A DNA stretch of 64,000 nt from Flectonema sp. DT1601 (Eukaryota; Euglenozoa; Diplonemea; Diplonemida; Diplonemidae). Position 1 is the first letter of the stretch, and the number at the start of each line of letters is the position of its first letter. Below the pieces are notes generated by a model. It saw nothing but the letters and a program-made list of their open reading frames with translations. It did not search any database and was not told the origin of the DNA. A program made the position numbers and the translations under genes. The stretch lies in assembly GCA_964019425.1 (NCBI GenBank), contig OZ025805.1, forward strand, positions 968,001-1,032,000, read 5' to 3'. Shown in pieces: positions 49,632 through 60,933 of this stretch.

Positions 49632-50158
49632 TTTTCCTAGAAACTAGGGGGGGAAAAAACAAAAAAACAAAAACAAAACAAAACAAAGGGGGTCTTGTCG
49701 TAGCTATATTGTATCACTACCCTCTCAGCGGGTCTCTCTCGCTTAGTCGGGTTTTGATGCAGCTGCATACCTTAACCGATATAATAAAAAAAATAGGAGT
49801 TAGCCCTCTCAAGACGCAGCATTCAGCTGTGCCACACCAGTTCATGTTCTCTCTGTCATATTAAAGTGTAGTGCGCGTGCATGTTGTTTTCTTTTTTAAA
49901 TCGATGATTCAAAATTAGGGAAATCCCTTTTTTTTTCATGTGAATCGCTACAATCTCTTGCAACCCGAGTTAAAAATTTCTTTTAAAACTTTTTTTTTTT
50001 AATCATCCCAGCGATCAATATGTAAGTTGTCAGATTCGTGATATATGACAAAAAAAAAAAAAAAAACCAAAACATAAGAAAGTAATGTAACCAGTATTTG
50101 TTTATTTCCTTCTAACAAGCATCATGTAGTTATGTGTATCGTGTGGTCGATAACATAA

Positions 50159-51307
50159 ATGATTAAAAGACACATACTAGATCATGGAACTGTTAGTCAT
50201 AAGGAACTCTCTGTTGTGAGAGAGATAATTAAAAAATATCAATCACCAATTGAGACTCATGAGAGGAGAGTACAGTTATCAAAAATGTTGAGAGAAGATA
50301 TGAAAACATGGCATCAAACACGATCATTGGGATCCTTGAGTGGTCATCAGTGTTATCAAACTTTATTATTTTTAGGAGACAGGAGAGCTGCAAGTAAATT
50401 ATTCGATCATGCGAGAAGAGAAACTATTCTCACTGAGAAATGGTTCGCAACTCGCATTCAACATTGCGCCAAACGACAGCGTCAGAATTGCTTAAGAAAT
50501 GTTGCTCAGATTAGAAAAGAAATGATTGCTTACTTTGAAAAGAATAACCTTTCTGATACTGCACCTGTCTACATAGCGTTCTTAACGGTGTTTACATTGA
50601 CTAAGAATTATTCTCAGGCAAAAAGACTTTTACTCACGATGACTAAATTAGGAATTAAATTCAATACTAATGTCTACCTGTGCATTATAGAAATGAGTGA
50701 CAACTATAAGGATACACGTGATTTTATTATTTCAAAAACACCAAATGAAACACTCGCAGACTGCAATCCAGCTGTGTACCATTCGTTGTTACGTCGGTTT
50801 GGTTCAACTGATTTCAACACGGCGAGTGAAATCGTTGCGGATATGAAAAAAGATAAATTTCCTATTAAAACAAAAGCGATAAATATTCTGTTGAATGCAT
50901 CTGGTTGTTGTTCTCAGTCTTGGAAGTTATTTCATAAAACTTACGAATACATAAATAATCCAAACACAGAAACCTTAACAATTTATCTAACACACGCATT
51001 GCAGTACATTAGAAGGTCTTCGGTTGAAGACGGAAAAACAATTTACAAGAAAGTCTTATCGGATTTCTATGCGTCCACAGTCACAGTCAATATTACGTCC
51101 ATTGCTCCGTTTGTTCCAATGTCGAGAATCTTCAGTCACTTTCAGCATTACAAAAGACTCAAATCTCTCTACGAGGCTTCTCATACGAGGGGATTGAACC
51201 CGAGCAAGGAATTCCTTCGGATTGTTGTTGTTGGACTACGAAGGGGAGGAATGCTTGAAGCTGCTGAAATGATTGACAAAAATGAGTTGCAGAAGGCGAA
51301 GTTTTAA
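50159..51307 (+). CDS. PPR-like helical-repeat protein
   Basis: A 382-residue all-helical protein. Paired helices about 35 residues apart resemble pentatricopeptide repeats: DTAPVYIAFLTVFTLTKNYSQAKRLLLTM, NPAVYHSLLRRFG and FNTASEIVADMKKDKFPIKTKAINILLNA. The N-terminus is basic and could target mitochondria, where PPR proteins bind and mature organelle RNA or sit in the mitoribosome. Repeats are divergent and no PPR code is proposed. Confidence 0.65.
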   Translation: MIKRHILDHGTVSHKELSVVREIIKKYQSPIETHERRVQLSKMLREDMKTWHQTRSLGSLSGHQCYQTLLFLGDRRAASKLFDHARRETILTEKWFATRIQHCAKRQRQNCLRNVAQIRKEMIAYFEKNNLSDTAPVYIAFLTVFTLTKNYSQAKRLLLTMTKLGIKFNTNVYLCIIEMSDNYKDTRDFIISKTPNETLADCNPAVYHSLLRRFGSTDFNTASEIVADMKKDKFPIKTKAINILLNASGCCSQSWKLFHKTYEYINNPNTETLTIYLTHALQYIRRSSVEDGKTIYKKVLSDFYASTVTVNITSIAPFVPMSRIFSHFQHYKRLKSLYEASHTRGLNPSKEFLRIVVVGLRRGGMLEAAEMIDKNELQKAKF

Positions 51308-51443
51308 CACTTCATGTGTTGACCTTACTTGTTGATATCACAGATATGTATCACTGGTGGGGTGTTGTATTTATTGGAATCGTATTATAAAGGTTGTTCT
51401 CATTTTATCATCTTTACCACCCCCCGAAGTAAACTAATCTAAA

Positions 51444-54057
51444 ATGGGTTGCTCTGACAGCAAGCCGGTAAAAAAAGAGAAGAAGCCACCAGCACCAAAG
51501 AAGGTTGAAAAGGAGCCAGAGCCAGAGCCAGAACCGGCGAAGGAAGAACCAAAGCCAAAGCCAGAGCCAGTTCCAGAAGAACCAAAACCGGTGCCCAAGG
51601 TAGAGGAGGCACCCAAGAAAGAGAGGAAGCAGAAGACAGTTCCAACAGATGTTTCAGCACTCCCTCCTGACTCAGTTACCTTCGGATACACTCCATACCA
51701 GGTAAGAAAGCAAACTTACACAGCTGGTTGGGACCCAACTCAGAACAACGATGATGTCAATGAGAAGGATCTCACCAAAGGAAAGGGTCTTTTGTACTTA
51801 CTCGAGACAAAGGACCACAGAAAGTTAGCTCTCTTTAACGCCACTGATGACAAGCAGATGTTGGTGGTCATGAAATTCAGCGTCTCCAAGATGGTTGTCT
51901 CTACCGAGAGCTGTGAGGCTGCCGGATGTGTCCCAGCCACAAAGTTGGACAACGGTGCATTTGAGATCAAGATATACCCTGGACAAACTATTCCTTTTGT
52001 TGAAGGTGAAGGTGAACACAGTTTCAGAGGTGACTTCACTTTGTCATACAAGTGTGACACTGTAGACAGAGCTTACATTGAGAAGAGCCTTACTCCTTCC
52101 CTTGCTGGAAAGATTGAAGCGGTTAAGGAGTTCTACACCCAGGCCGGATTCGATGTGGAAAACATCCCTGCCTCAACTGATGCAAACTACGACCTCACTA
52201 AGATGGAGGAAGTTGCTGCCGCTGTTGCTGAAAAGGGAGGATTCTTTGTCGACTTGTCATTCCCTCCAAATGAGTCTTCTCTGCGCCTTAAGGATACCAA
52301 GGCCTGGATGACTTCAAAGGATTACCTTCCAAAGGAATTGGAGCCAAAACTCTTTGTCGGAAGTGAGGGAGGTAACCCTGCTATTGAAGCTGGTGATATT
52401 GATCAGGGATTACTTCCAAACTGTTGGATCATGGCATCAGTTGCTGCTTTGACTGAATTCGCTGACCAACTTATCGTTCCAATGTTCCGCGATGAAGCTA
52501 AGGACTCTGAAAGTAACGTTTACCACGTCAGACTCGCTGTTAACGGTTGGTACCAGTGGCAAATTGTTGACGGATACCTTCCAGTTCAGCCTGTTAACCA
52601 CCCAGCTGGTCCTTGCTTTGCTAAGAACAAGCAGCAGCCAAATGAACTTTGGGTATCAATTCTGGAAAAGGCCTACGCTAAGGCCCACGGTTCATACCAG
52701 GCACTCTACTGGGGTGACCCAAGAGATGCCCTTCACGACTTAACTGGTTACCCATCCCGTAAAATTGATCTTAAGATGGATGCGGGTACTCTCTTTAAAA
52801 TGCTCCACTACCACGACACTAATGATCATCTTATGTACTTGGCTACTATGGATTCATCGAAGGGTGGGTCTGATAAATGTGAGCAAATGGGTCTCACACT
52901 TGGACACGTTTACACTCTGATTGGAGTCTACGAGTGGGTAAAGTCCAGCGGAGAGAAGATCCACCTTTGCAAGATCAGATGCCCATGGGGTCTTCAGAAA
53001 GAGTGGTTAGGAAGCTTTTCTGACACTGACCCAGTTTGGTATGTTTTAGTTTCTGAATTTCTTATTAAAAGTTTTCTATCATAATTTAATCAACCCGATA
53101 GGATGGAGACCGATGAAGATAGCAAGACCCTTCAGTCTCAGCGTAACGAAACCGGTGACGACGATGGCACTTTCTGGATGGACTTGAAGGTATGTTAGAG
53201 TACAGTTCTTTTTATATATATTCGGAATTCACTCTTTATACTTAAGAAATATTAATAACAAATACAAAACAGGACGTCAGGGAAATGTTTAACAGCTGTG
53301 GTGCTACTTACACCAACTCCAGCTGGTGGTCAAGCAGATTCAAGGTTTGTATTGTTTTTGAAGTATTTAATTATATCTCAAGTAAATAATAATAATAATA
53401 ATAAAATAACAGACTGGTCTTGTTGATTGTGCTCCAAGAAATGTTGTTGAACTGACTCCAACTGAAGACACTGACCTTCTTACTTGGGCAACACAGCACT
53501 ACAGAAGAGGTCTAAGTGAGGATGATGAGAGAGCTCACTGGGCACCAATCCAGATCAGTGTTGTAAGACAAGACAAGAATGACCCAGAGGAATGGGAGAC
53601 TGTCATGAAATCACCTGAGTACTTGTACGCATACAACGTGATCGCTCATGAGTCTGACAAAGACTTTGATGGATACTACACAATGACAAAGGGTGAAACC
53701 TACTACGTCATGGTTGAATGTTGCACTGGAGAGAAGCGTGAGTCATCAAGAAACAAAGACTTAATCTTAGCTTTAATGACTTCAAAGGCTTGTAACATTA
53801 GAATCTTAAAGCCAAACGAGGCCAACATGGCTGATGCCTTAAAATACGAGAATTTGGTTGGACTCAAATTCGATGACGCTGAAGACGTCACCGCAACATG
53901 CCCAGCTCAAGTTAACAAAAGTGATGTTGTGTCTTCCGATGCCCTCACAGACATTTCCCAGCACGCCGTAAAGCCAATCGGTAAGAAGGTTAGTAAGAGA
54001 CGTTCCTTGGTAACCAAAGCGATTGCCATCGCCAAGCTAACCGCAGGTTCAAGTTAA
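51444..54057 (+). CDS. Calpain-like protein with DUF1935-type domain, 4 exons
   Basis: Exons 51444-53038, 53102-53189, 53273-53344 and 53413-54057 join to 799 residues. The N-terminus MGCSDSK is a dual myristoylation/palmitoylation signal, followed by a Lys/Pro/Glu repeat region. Residues about 115-205 resemble DUF1935 (domain IK) of kinetoplastid calpain-like proteins. The CysPc domain has C327 (GLLPNCW) and H488 (GHVYTLIGV). The Asn of the usual NPWG is Cys (RCPWG, C513), so proteolysis is doubtful. A C2-like C-terminal region (about 635-720) follows. Such proteins are often cytoskeleton or membrane associated in trypanosomatids. A donor-like CAG|gtaaga at 51702 is in frame and not used in this model. 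Confidence 0.85.
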
Positions 54058-55515
54058 ATAACTCCTGAGGCAAAGCCACACCCCTGAAAATTGTTACCTT
54101 AAGTTAATGCCGTAGAGAAGCAATTATTTGGTGGTTATTTGTGATTGCTTTCGACAACCCACCCCATCCTCCTTGAAAAAAAAAAATTATAGAAGAAAAA
54201 CAGAAGTTGAAAAAAAAAAAAAAAAAAAAAAATTATTAGGGATACAAGAACGTTTGATAATTTCGTAGTTATTTGGGCAAGGACGGATAGAAAGAAAAAA
54301 AAAAGAAAACGAAAATACATAACACATCGATCGAAGGAAGGAATAAAAGAAATAAAAAAAACTCCGAACCCCTTTATTATGAATTTTCGAGAAGTCGTTT
54401 ATTCCCTACCACAGTACCTTGTATGAATGGTTGCTTTTTCTTAGCCTTGCTGAGTGATTGTCTTTTGCAAGACGGAGGTGAAAGATAGAAAACAGAGGCA
54501 ATCTTTTTTGGCAAAGAAAAAGAAGAAACAAAAAAAGGTGAAAGCATGGAACGATAAGTGTATCTCCCCGTTTTTTTTTTTTTTCTTTCTTTTTTTTTAC
54601 TTATTGCCCCGTTTTCTTCCCTTCCACAGTCCACTATTTTTCTCCTTGCGCAGAAAAAAATTGTTTTTTTTTTTTTTTTTCCCCTCTCCCTGTTTTCCCC
54701 CGTTTTTTTGAGTGCGATTTCCAACACAAAACGCACGACTCCTGAAGAAGAGGAAGATAGTTTTTTTCTCGGTGGCGAATGCAAAGTGCCTTGACGATGC
54801 GCGGTATTCGTAGTCAGGCATGCAAGAGGTCCGTTTATTAGTTTTTTTTTTTGACAACACATCATCTTCGGATTATAATTACAGTTCACTCTCATCAGAT
54901 AAAATCTATCTGTTCCCTTCTTATTGTCTGTGAAAGTGAATGTTTGTATTTTAGGAGACTGTTTGACTTAAAGTGATGAATTTCTCATCATTTTAATGCA
55001 TTGCATTCGTCGACCTCATGTAGGAAAGAACATCCAACTTTTTTTTCACTCCCCCTCCATGATTGGTGTTTTAGGCAAAACGTGTACGGCAATAGCAAAG
55101 CCTCCCTTTTTTTTTTTTTTCATTTAATTTATTTTTCCCCCCTTTTGGTGTGAATTCTCATGTAATCTTACACGGGTCAACACTAAACCCATTCCTTGTT
55201 TTCGAAATCCTTTTTTTTTTTTTTTTTTTTTTTTTTACTCCCTCAGACCTCCCCCCCCTTCCAATTTGTATCTTTCCGAACGGGAAAAAAAAAACGACAA
55301 GCCAAACGCTTTGTGTACTGGCTAGCGATAAGTGATTGTTCATTTGTGTGTGTATTAAAAGTTTTTATAGATGAGTACCAAAGACTTACATAACATGTTG
55401 GAGGCACTTCTATAACCTGAGGGCAGCACGCCTTTTTTAGAAAAGGGAAAGGGTTAATCTTATTAGTTATGTCTACAGTAGAAAAAAGAGGAATAATAAG
55501 AAAAAAATAAAAAAA
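54058..55515. other. 1.5 kb gap of low complexity
   Basis: No gene and no copy of the dispersed repeats is seen. Homopolymers are frequent (A at 54209-54232; T at 54664-54680 and 55211-55236), and Lys-rich or Phe-rich open frames on both strands are explained by these runs. Confidence 0.55.
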
Positions 55516-56382
55516 ATGAACAATCTCCCGAAGGCGTTGGGAGAATACCTTTCTAAAATGAGTGAAGACTTTGAATTTAATTTAAAATTACTTTCTGAGA
55601 GAGATAGAGAGCTTCAAGAGAAGGAAAAGAGAGAACGACTTTTGGTGTCTGAAGTAAAGAAATTGAGAGAACGTCATTCAGAATGCTGCAGGCCGACAGG
55701 CAATTCGGAGGTTGAGCAGCTGCGAGCTGCAAACAAAAAGCTGATGGAAGAGAATGAACACGCAGCTCAAGAACGTGAATCTCTTATTTTAGAACTACAC
55801 GAGGTGGTTGATCTGCGTGGGAAAGTTGACACGATGTGTGCTGAGAATGCGAACCGCCGCCAAGAGAATCTCGACACTGTGACTATTGATATGATTACTA
55901 AATACAGAACAAGAGCTAAGATATACTCTGCGAGGTATAAGGAAAGTCAAGTTGAAGTAAAGCATCTCAAAGAGAAGCTTCATAGTGCATTCAAAGATCT
56001 ACGTGCGGTAACAAAAGCTAAAGATGATCTTCTCATTCTATCAAATAGAACAAAAAGTTTAGTTCAGTCTCAGGTTGAACTTCTTCCACCTGACACGGCT
56101 GAGGCCTGTGTTGCTACGGATCCGACTCCTCTGCCATCTCCACCACCACCTCAGCCTATTCCTCAGGAGGTTACAAGTGTATCTCCACCAAGAGTACGAC
56201 AAAAGATAAAGTCGTCTGATCATCCTCGTTCTACGTTTTCAAATATACTAAAGGGACGGGGGGTTCGAACTGTCAGCAATCCTCGTAAAAAAACAGAACG
56301 AACTACCTCAAAGAAATCAGAATCTAACCAGGCTGTTGTCCGCAAGGGTGCAACAAGCATACGAAACTACAACTACACATAG
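55516..56382 (+). CDS. Coiled-coil protein with basic, Pro-rich tail
   Basis: A 288-residue protein of unrecognised family. Residues about 15-190 are coiled coil with a short break near 60 (ECCRP). Pro-rich (PLPSPPPPQPIPQ) and basic Ser/Arg/Lys-rich sequence follows (SNPRKKTERTTSKKSE). The arrangement suggests a structural protein with microtubule or nucleic-acid binding potential in the tail, which is inference. It starts at ATG 55516 after an A-rich leader. Confidence 0.65.
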   Translation: MNNLPKALGEYLSKMSEDFEFNLKLLSERDRELQEKEKRERLLVSEVKKLRERHSECCRPTGNSEVEQLRAANKKLMEENEHAAQERESLILELHEVVDLRGKVDTMCAENANRRQENLDTVTIDMITKYRTRAKIYSARYKESQVEVKHLKEKLHSAFKDLRAVTKAKDDLLILSNRTKSLVQSQVELLPPDTAEACVATDPTPLPSPPPPQPIPQEVTSVSPPRVRQKIKSSDHPRSTFSNILKGRGVRTVSNPRKKTERTTSKKSESNQAVVRKGATSIRNYNYT

Positions 56383-56838
56383 ACAGAAGCAACTAGCAGC
56401 TGCCTTCTTATTAACCACGGAATGCTATTGCATGCAATGTTATGATTTGTGTTTCTGTGTTAAGAATTAAAGTAAACAAACTAAACGTTGTGCTCAGTTT
56501 ACATGAAGTCAAGTTGACATCTGTCATGTGTATTTGCCTGTTGTCAATTATTTGTTTAATCCCTAAGTGTCCTTTGGTAGGAGCGTAGATCACGTACTCT
56601 ATATTTATTATTATTGTTAGTTAGATTTTGTACTCTAGTTATTTTTTTTTTTTTTTTTTGTAAATTACATTTTTGCGTTATTTTTATTTATTTATTTTTT
56701 TTTTTTTTGACACAATAAAAATACACATCTCTTTATTCAGGAAAAAAAAAAAAAAAAAAAAAAAACTCTGTTGCTACGAGTACCAGACTATCACTAACAC
56801 ATTATCAAATTGTTGCGTTTTTTTTTGATCATTTTCAC
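56383..56838. other. Intergenic gap with homopolymers
   Basis: T runs (about 56642-56659 and 56696-56708) and an A run (about 56742-56764) lie in AT-rich DNA. No gene is seen. Confidence 0.5.
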
Positions 56839-58278
56839 ATGTCCGCCTCCATTCACAATAGCTCTGAGTTACTCCACTTGTTGGAGAAATTTAAAGTAGT
56901 CCTCGATCCCTTCGACTCGGAAGTAATCGGCAGAGTTGCAAAGGAACTTACAGATGGAAATATGAAAGATGAAATGCTATGTGATTGGGCAGCAGCACTT
57001 AATTTAATATCGTATAAATACAGAAGTGAGTTGGAAGTTGGTGATTATGGAAGACGAATTAATCTATTACAAGAAACTGCAATGAGCCAAAAGGAAATAT
57101 CTGTCGAAATCTTCGTAAAAGTTTGGACTGATGGAGGTAAATGCTCTCACCTAACAACAATATCAGCGAACATTCCACGGTCAAGTTTACAGATTCATCA
57201 GCCTTACAGAGATACCTTAGAACTTAAAAACTTAAGGGGATCGAACCTTTCACCTGGACATACTGTTGTGCAATTACGCTGTGCGATGCATGGTCACTGG
57301 GTAGCAATATGTGATGCCCATGACCTGTCGTCATTTATTCTACATTCACAGCTATATGGATTAAGCCCACAACTGACTGCTGATGTAGTTCCATCGGCCT
57401 CCATTAGTGACCCAAATCCACGTCTTCAATGTGGTAAAGGACTCCTTAAAGCGTCAAGTATTCGTACACGTAGGCAGTTAGTATCTTTTTATGAGTCTCA
57501 AAATCCTATTTCTGCATTATGCGATGGAGGTATTTTCACTAATTCAGCTCCTACAACAACTACTACTCTACCTAATTACCGAAGTCAAGTATATGATGCG
57601 AGTTGTGTTCCGATTGTGAGATGCCGAAAACGAATAAAGTCTGAACACAACAACACGTTGGGTGAGATCTTCAGAGGAACAATTAAACAGTTTTGTGACG
57701 CAGGAGCTGCAGCACCACTGGAATACGTATTCGATGCTGAATTAGATCAACGAGATGACATAGATGGTGAAGTTATTGAGTCTAATTATAAAGACACAGA
57801 CTTAAACTCTGACGATGATGATAATAACGAATTAGAACTCAAAGTTGGTATACCACATGACTCAGGACCATTCGTTACAGCAATAGCCCCTGATGGTAGT
57901 GGAAGGTTTACAGTTAGGATACCCCCTGATGCTATTCCTGGTGGTGACATCACTCACACTGTTCCAATTCCTGTTAATAGAGTCTGTCGTACATTTGATC
58001 CTCGCCCTGCAGACTTTTCAGCAACTGAAGGAACGTATAATTGGGGAATCGTGACTGCTACTTATTCGGAAGTTCCGAACAAACTCAAACGTGTTCCTTC
58101 TGCTGCTGTGAAAGGAAAGGCTACGCCGACCCCGTGGACTCTTAATGGTGTTAGTTTACGACTTCGACAGGGAGCTTTAAAGAGACCTCCTGACATTTTT
58201 GAATTTGAATTAGCTAATGGATCATTTACATTTCCGGGAAAGAAAGTTCCACAAGTTAATCAGAAGCTTGCAGCTTGA
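56839..58278 (+). CDS. Protein of unknown function
   Basis: A 479-residue protein that I do not recognise. The first 75 residues are helical (LLHLLEKFKVVLDPFDSEVI). The middle is mixed, with His- and Cys-containing stretches (CAMHGHWVAICDAHD), an Asp-rich patch (SDDDDNNE, about 330) and a beta-rich part (FVTAIAPDGSGRFTVRIPPDA). The C-terminus is Pro-rich and basic. No membrane segment or signal peptide is seen. The acidic linker and lack of targeting suggest a soluble nuclear or cytosolic protein (inference). Confidence 0.6.
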   Translation: MSASIHNSSELLHLLEKFKVVLDPFDSEVIGRVAKELTDGNMKDEMLCDWAAALNLISYKYRSELEVGDYGRRINLLQETAMSQKEISVEIFVKVWTDGGKCSHLTTISANIPRSSLQIHQPYRDTLELKNLRGSNLSPGHTVVQLRCAMHGHWVAICDAHDLSSFILHSQLYGLSPQLTADVVPSASISDPNPRLQCGKGLLKASSIRTRRQLVSFYESQNPISALCDGGIFTNSAPTTTTTLPNYRSQVYDASCVPIVRCRKRIKSEHNNTLGEIFRGTIKQFCDAGAAAPLEYVFDAELDQRDDIDGEVIESNYKDTDLNSDDDDNNELELKVGIPHDSGPFVTAIAPDGSGRFTVRIPPDAIPGGDITHTVPIPVNRVCRTFDPRPADFSATEGTYNWGIVTATYSEVPNKLKRVPSAAVKGKATPTPWTLNGVSLRLRQGALKRPPDIFEFELANGSFTFPGKKVPQVNQKLAA

Positions 58279-58391
58279 TGCACTTTTTTTTTTGTTAAAA
58301 CTTTTTTTCTTTTATTGTTTTTTTTCAATTACATTATATTCTTCCACTCCAGACAAAAAAAAAAAATACTTTTTTCGTTAAAAAAATATAA

Positions 58392-58655
58392 ATGAGGCGA
58401 TGGGTTCAGAACCAATTCTCTGAATTATCACCCACAGACAAAGCTTCAGTTATATTTAACCTAATGCAGTCACCAAGTGGGAAAGACTTTGATGAAACGA
58501 CAGACAGTAATGGAAATAATACCTGGAAGTTTCCTCTCGATGATGACCTTTTACAGCAAGCTTGTATGTTTATAAAAGAACGTTCTCCTAATGTACCACC
58601 ATTGCCTGATGATGCTAACGAAGGAGTTAAAAGATTAAAAATAGATGCGATGTAA
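58392..58655 (+). CDS. Small protein of unknown function
   Basis: An 87-residue soluble protein starting at ATG 58392 after an A-rich leader. It has an N-terminal helix (MRRWVQNQFSEL), an Asp/Asn-rich middle, and a short basic VKRLKID near the end that could be a nuclear signal. Codon use is like its neighbours and the gap to both is about 115 nt. The family is not recognised. Confidence 0.5.
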   Translation: MRRWVQNQFSELSPTDKASVIFNLMQSPSGKDFDETTDSNGNNTWKFPLDDDLLQQACMFIKERSPNVPPLPDDANEGVKRLKIDAM

Positions 58656-58770
58656 ACTCTGAGATTGTTGTTGTTGTTATTATGCGTATTTTCTTTTGTA
58701 TAACAGTTGTGGGGATGAGTTGTTATTTATTAATTATTTTCACATGATCTCTATAAGTTAACATAATAAG

Positions 58771-59244
58771 ATGTTGTCTTTGGTAGTACTTTATCACATC
58801 TCTCAATCTTCTTCAAGTTCTGATTCTGACATTGGAGTTCAAGGATGGTCAGAGGAGTTAATTATCTGGATTGGTGTCATAGTCCTCTCTCTTTGTGGAT
58901 GTGTTCTTTGCTCGAAATTTATAAATTGGAGAAAACAAAAAAGACTTCGAAAAGGACAACTTTACGCTGATGACGCAAAGCTACTTGAACTTGGAGAGCA
59001 AGTGAAATCAGTGCCGTCGGCTGCGAGGTTTGATGAAGTAGATAATGGTACTGACGAGCAAAAAGAAAACAACAATTCCGAAGATATTCCCAACAGCGAT
59101 ACTCCGGCATACGATCCTATTCGACTTGTTCCTGATGATGTTATTCCTGAATCACTTCCGATTGAGGGCTTATACGATCTTGTCTCAGCTCGTGGGTATC
59201 GTAGCGCAGCATCATCTCCGAGTCGGATCAGACTTATTCAGTGA
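58771..59244 (+). CDS. Single-pass membrane protein of unknown function
   Basis: A 157-residue protein. A short Ser-rich N-terminus is followed by a strong membrane segment (about 30-50, LIIWIGVIVLSLCGCVLCSKF). A basic stretch (NWRKQKRLRKG) then suggests a cytosolic C-terminus with acidic linkers and a Ser/Arg-rich end. No family is recognised. The ATG follows a 30-nt AT-rich leader. Confidence 0.55.
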   Translation: MLSLVVLYHISQSSSSSDSDIGVQGWSEELIIWIGVIVLSLCGCVLCSKFINWRKQKRLRKGQLYADDAKLLELGEQVKSVPSAARFDEVDNGTDEQKENNNSEDIPNSDTPAYDPIRLVPDDVIPESLPIEGLYDLVSARGYRSAASSPSRIRLIQ

Positions 59245-59937
59245 AGTCTGGTGTTTTTTTTTCTTTTTCTTTGTTCTTAGTTTTTAATACTCTTGTTCTT
59301 CTTATATATTATTGAGGCTGGCTGCTTTGCCTTCCATTTAGAGATGAAATTGTTTTGATCTTGTGGAGAAATTCAGTTCTGTTTTTTTTTTTTTAAACCA
59401 ATTATCAATATAGACAGGGACGGCTCTTTTTTTTTAAAATTATTGCTGTAGCTGCCTGACTTTCCTTCCTTACTGCTGTTAGTGACGATTATTTATCACA
59501 CTTGTAAAGTAGTTGTGTCCTTCTGTTTAAATAAATCTGAGAATCTTAACTTATTCAGATTTTTCTTTTTTTTTTTCCCGTCTCTCTTTATCTTTGTTCT
59601 TTGTTCTTATGGCTCTCCTTTCAACCGCTGCTGGTTCTGACGGAGCTAAAAAGTTATAAAAATATTTTATACAATAACGTAATTAGTTCTTCCTCCCTCT
59701 TTTCTTTTTATCATCTCTCCATATAAACACTTCGTTAGGTGTCTAAATTATTGATCTGTAGACTGATATTTTGTTGATGATGTTGTCATCAGACGAGTGT
59801 ACACAATAAATTTCCGTCCATGTTTTTTTTTGTTTGGTCTCGGTTATCGTTGTTTTAACAAACATATGTTTTTTTTTTTTTTTTTTGAAACAACACTTGT
59901 TTAACTTTTATTGCTTCTTCAGTTTAATTAAAAAAAC
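59245..59937. other. Intergenic gap before the ribosomal protein gene
   Basis: AT-rich without a gene. A TGATGA/TCATCA hairpin lies at about 59776-59793. The end has a T run (59869-59886), then a pyrimidine tract ending ttgcttcttcag at 59922, an acceptor-like site 15 nt before the uS3 start. Confidence 0.5.
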
Positions 59938-60688
59938 ATGTCTGCCCTTCACGACAAGCTCTCCAAGAGACGTAAGTTCGTCGCCGATGGAGTCTTCTAC
60001 TGTGAGTTGAACGAGTACCTCAGAAGAGAACTTGCTGAGGATGGTTTCTCTGGAGTTGAGGTTTGTTTTCTTATTTTTATTACGATGTGGATTCTTTTTT
60101 TTTTTTTTTTGTTATTTTATTTACACAATCCAATGTCCAATAACTAACTAACAGGTAAGAGTAACCCCACAACGTACTGAGATCATCATCAAGGCCACTC
60201 GCTCAAAGGACGTTCTCGGAGAGGGAGGTCGTCGTATCAGAGAATTGACTTCAGTTGTTCAGAAGAGATTCGGATTCCCAGAAGGAGGAGTTGAATTGTA
60301 CGCTGAGCGTGTCATGAACAGAGGTCTGTCTGCCATTGCTCAGACTGAGTCTTTGAGATACAAACTTGTTGGAGGACTTCCAGTCCGTCGTGCATGCTAC
60401 GGAGTTATGAAGTTCGTAATGGAATCCCAGGCTAAGGGTATTGAGATCGTCGTTGCTGGTAAGATCAGAGGACAGAGAGCAAAGGCCATGAAGTTCAAGG
60501 ACGGATACATGAAGTGGTCTGGAGACGTCCCAAGAGACTTCGTGTCTGAGTGCACCAGACACATCTACATGAGACAGGGAGTTCTTGGTCTTAAGGTTAA
60601 GATTATGCTTGACTGGGACCCTAAGGGAGAGAAGGGACCAACTAAGCCACAACCTGATGTCGTCACCGTCTACAACCCAAAGGAGTAA
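59938..60688 (+). CDS. RPS3: Ribosomal protein uS3 (RPS3), 2 exons
   Basis: Exons 59938-60060 and 60155-60688 (94-nt intron, gtttgt donor) join in phase 0 to 218 residues. The protein starts [20 protein letters not shown], and exon 2 gives the KH-domain loop [24 protein letters not shown], and the uS3 C-terminal block [17 protein letters not shown]. uS3 is a 40S small-subunit protein at the mRNA entry tunnel. Codon use is biased to CCA, GGA and AAG as expected for a highly expressed gene. This is the clearest cis-spliced gene in the window. Confidence 0.97.
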
Positions 60689-60933
60689 ACTGGTGCGACT
60701 GTTGTTGATTTTGGATGTGTTTTTTTATTAAGCATTTGAATTTTATTGTCAGCCAAAAAAATGGAAAAAAAAAAAAAAAAAAAAAGAAAATATGTGCTAA
60801 GCCCTCATAACAACATCAGCACCCTCACAAATAATTCCTTTCAATCAGCCAACACACACGCAAGAGAGCATTTCTTAAAAAAAAGTTAATTTATTAATTG
60901 TAATAACGTTATTATTTCAAGGGTCGTCATAAT

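Larger units (their letters stand above)
47610..50158. other. 2.5 kb repeat-bearing gap
   Basis: The largest gap apart from the retroelement region. It holds two copies of the ~130-nt repeat (48511-48662 and 49539-49631), several T runs over 20 bases (about 48489-48509, 48663-48689, 49511-49534), A runs (about 47919-47939) and one weak spliced small ORF (48212-48395). Confidence 0.55.

Noticed and set aside
51702-51708. Splice donor CAG|gtaaga inside the calpain-like gene
   Set aside because: The frame continues without a break into the DUF1935-type domain, and no acceptor of suitable phase is near.
54377-54895. Minus-strand 172-codon open frame
   Set aside because: Its Lys-rich stretches are the complement of T runs, it has no recognisable domain, and it lies in a gap between + strand genes.
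56268-56290. ggttcgaactgtcagcaatc as a tRNA B box
   Set aside because: It lies inside a coding exon, with no A box or cloverleaf around it; no tRNA was found anywhere in the window.
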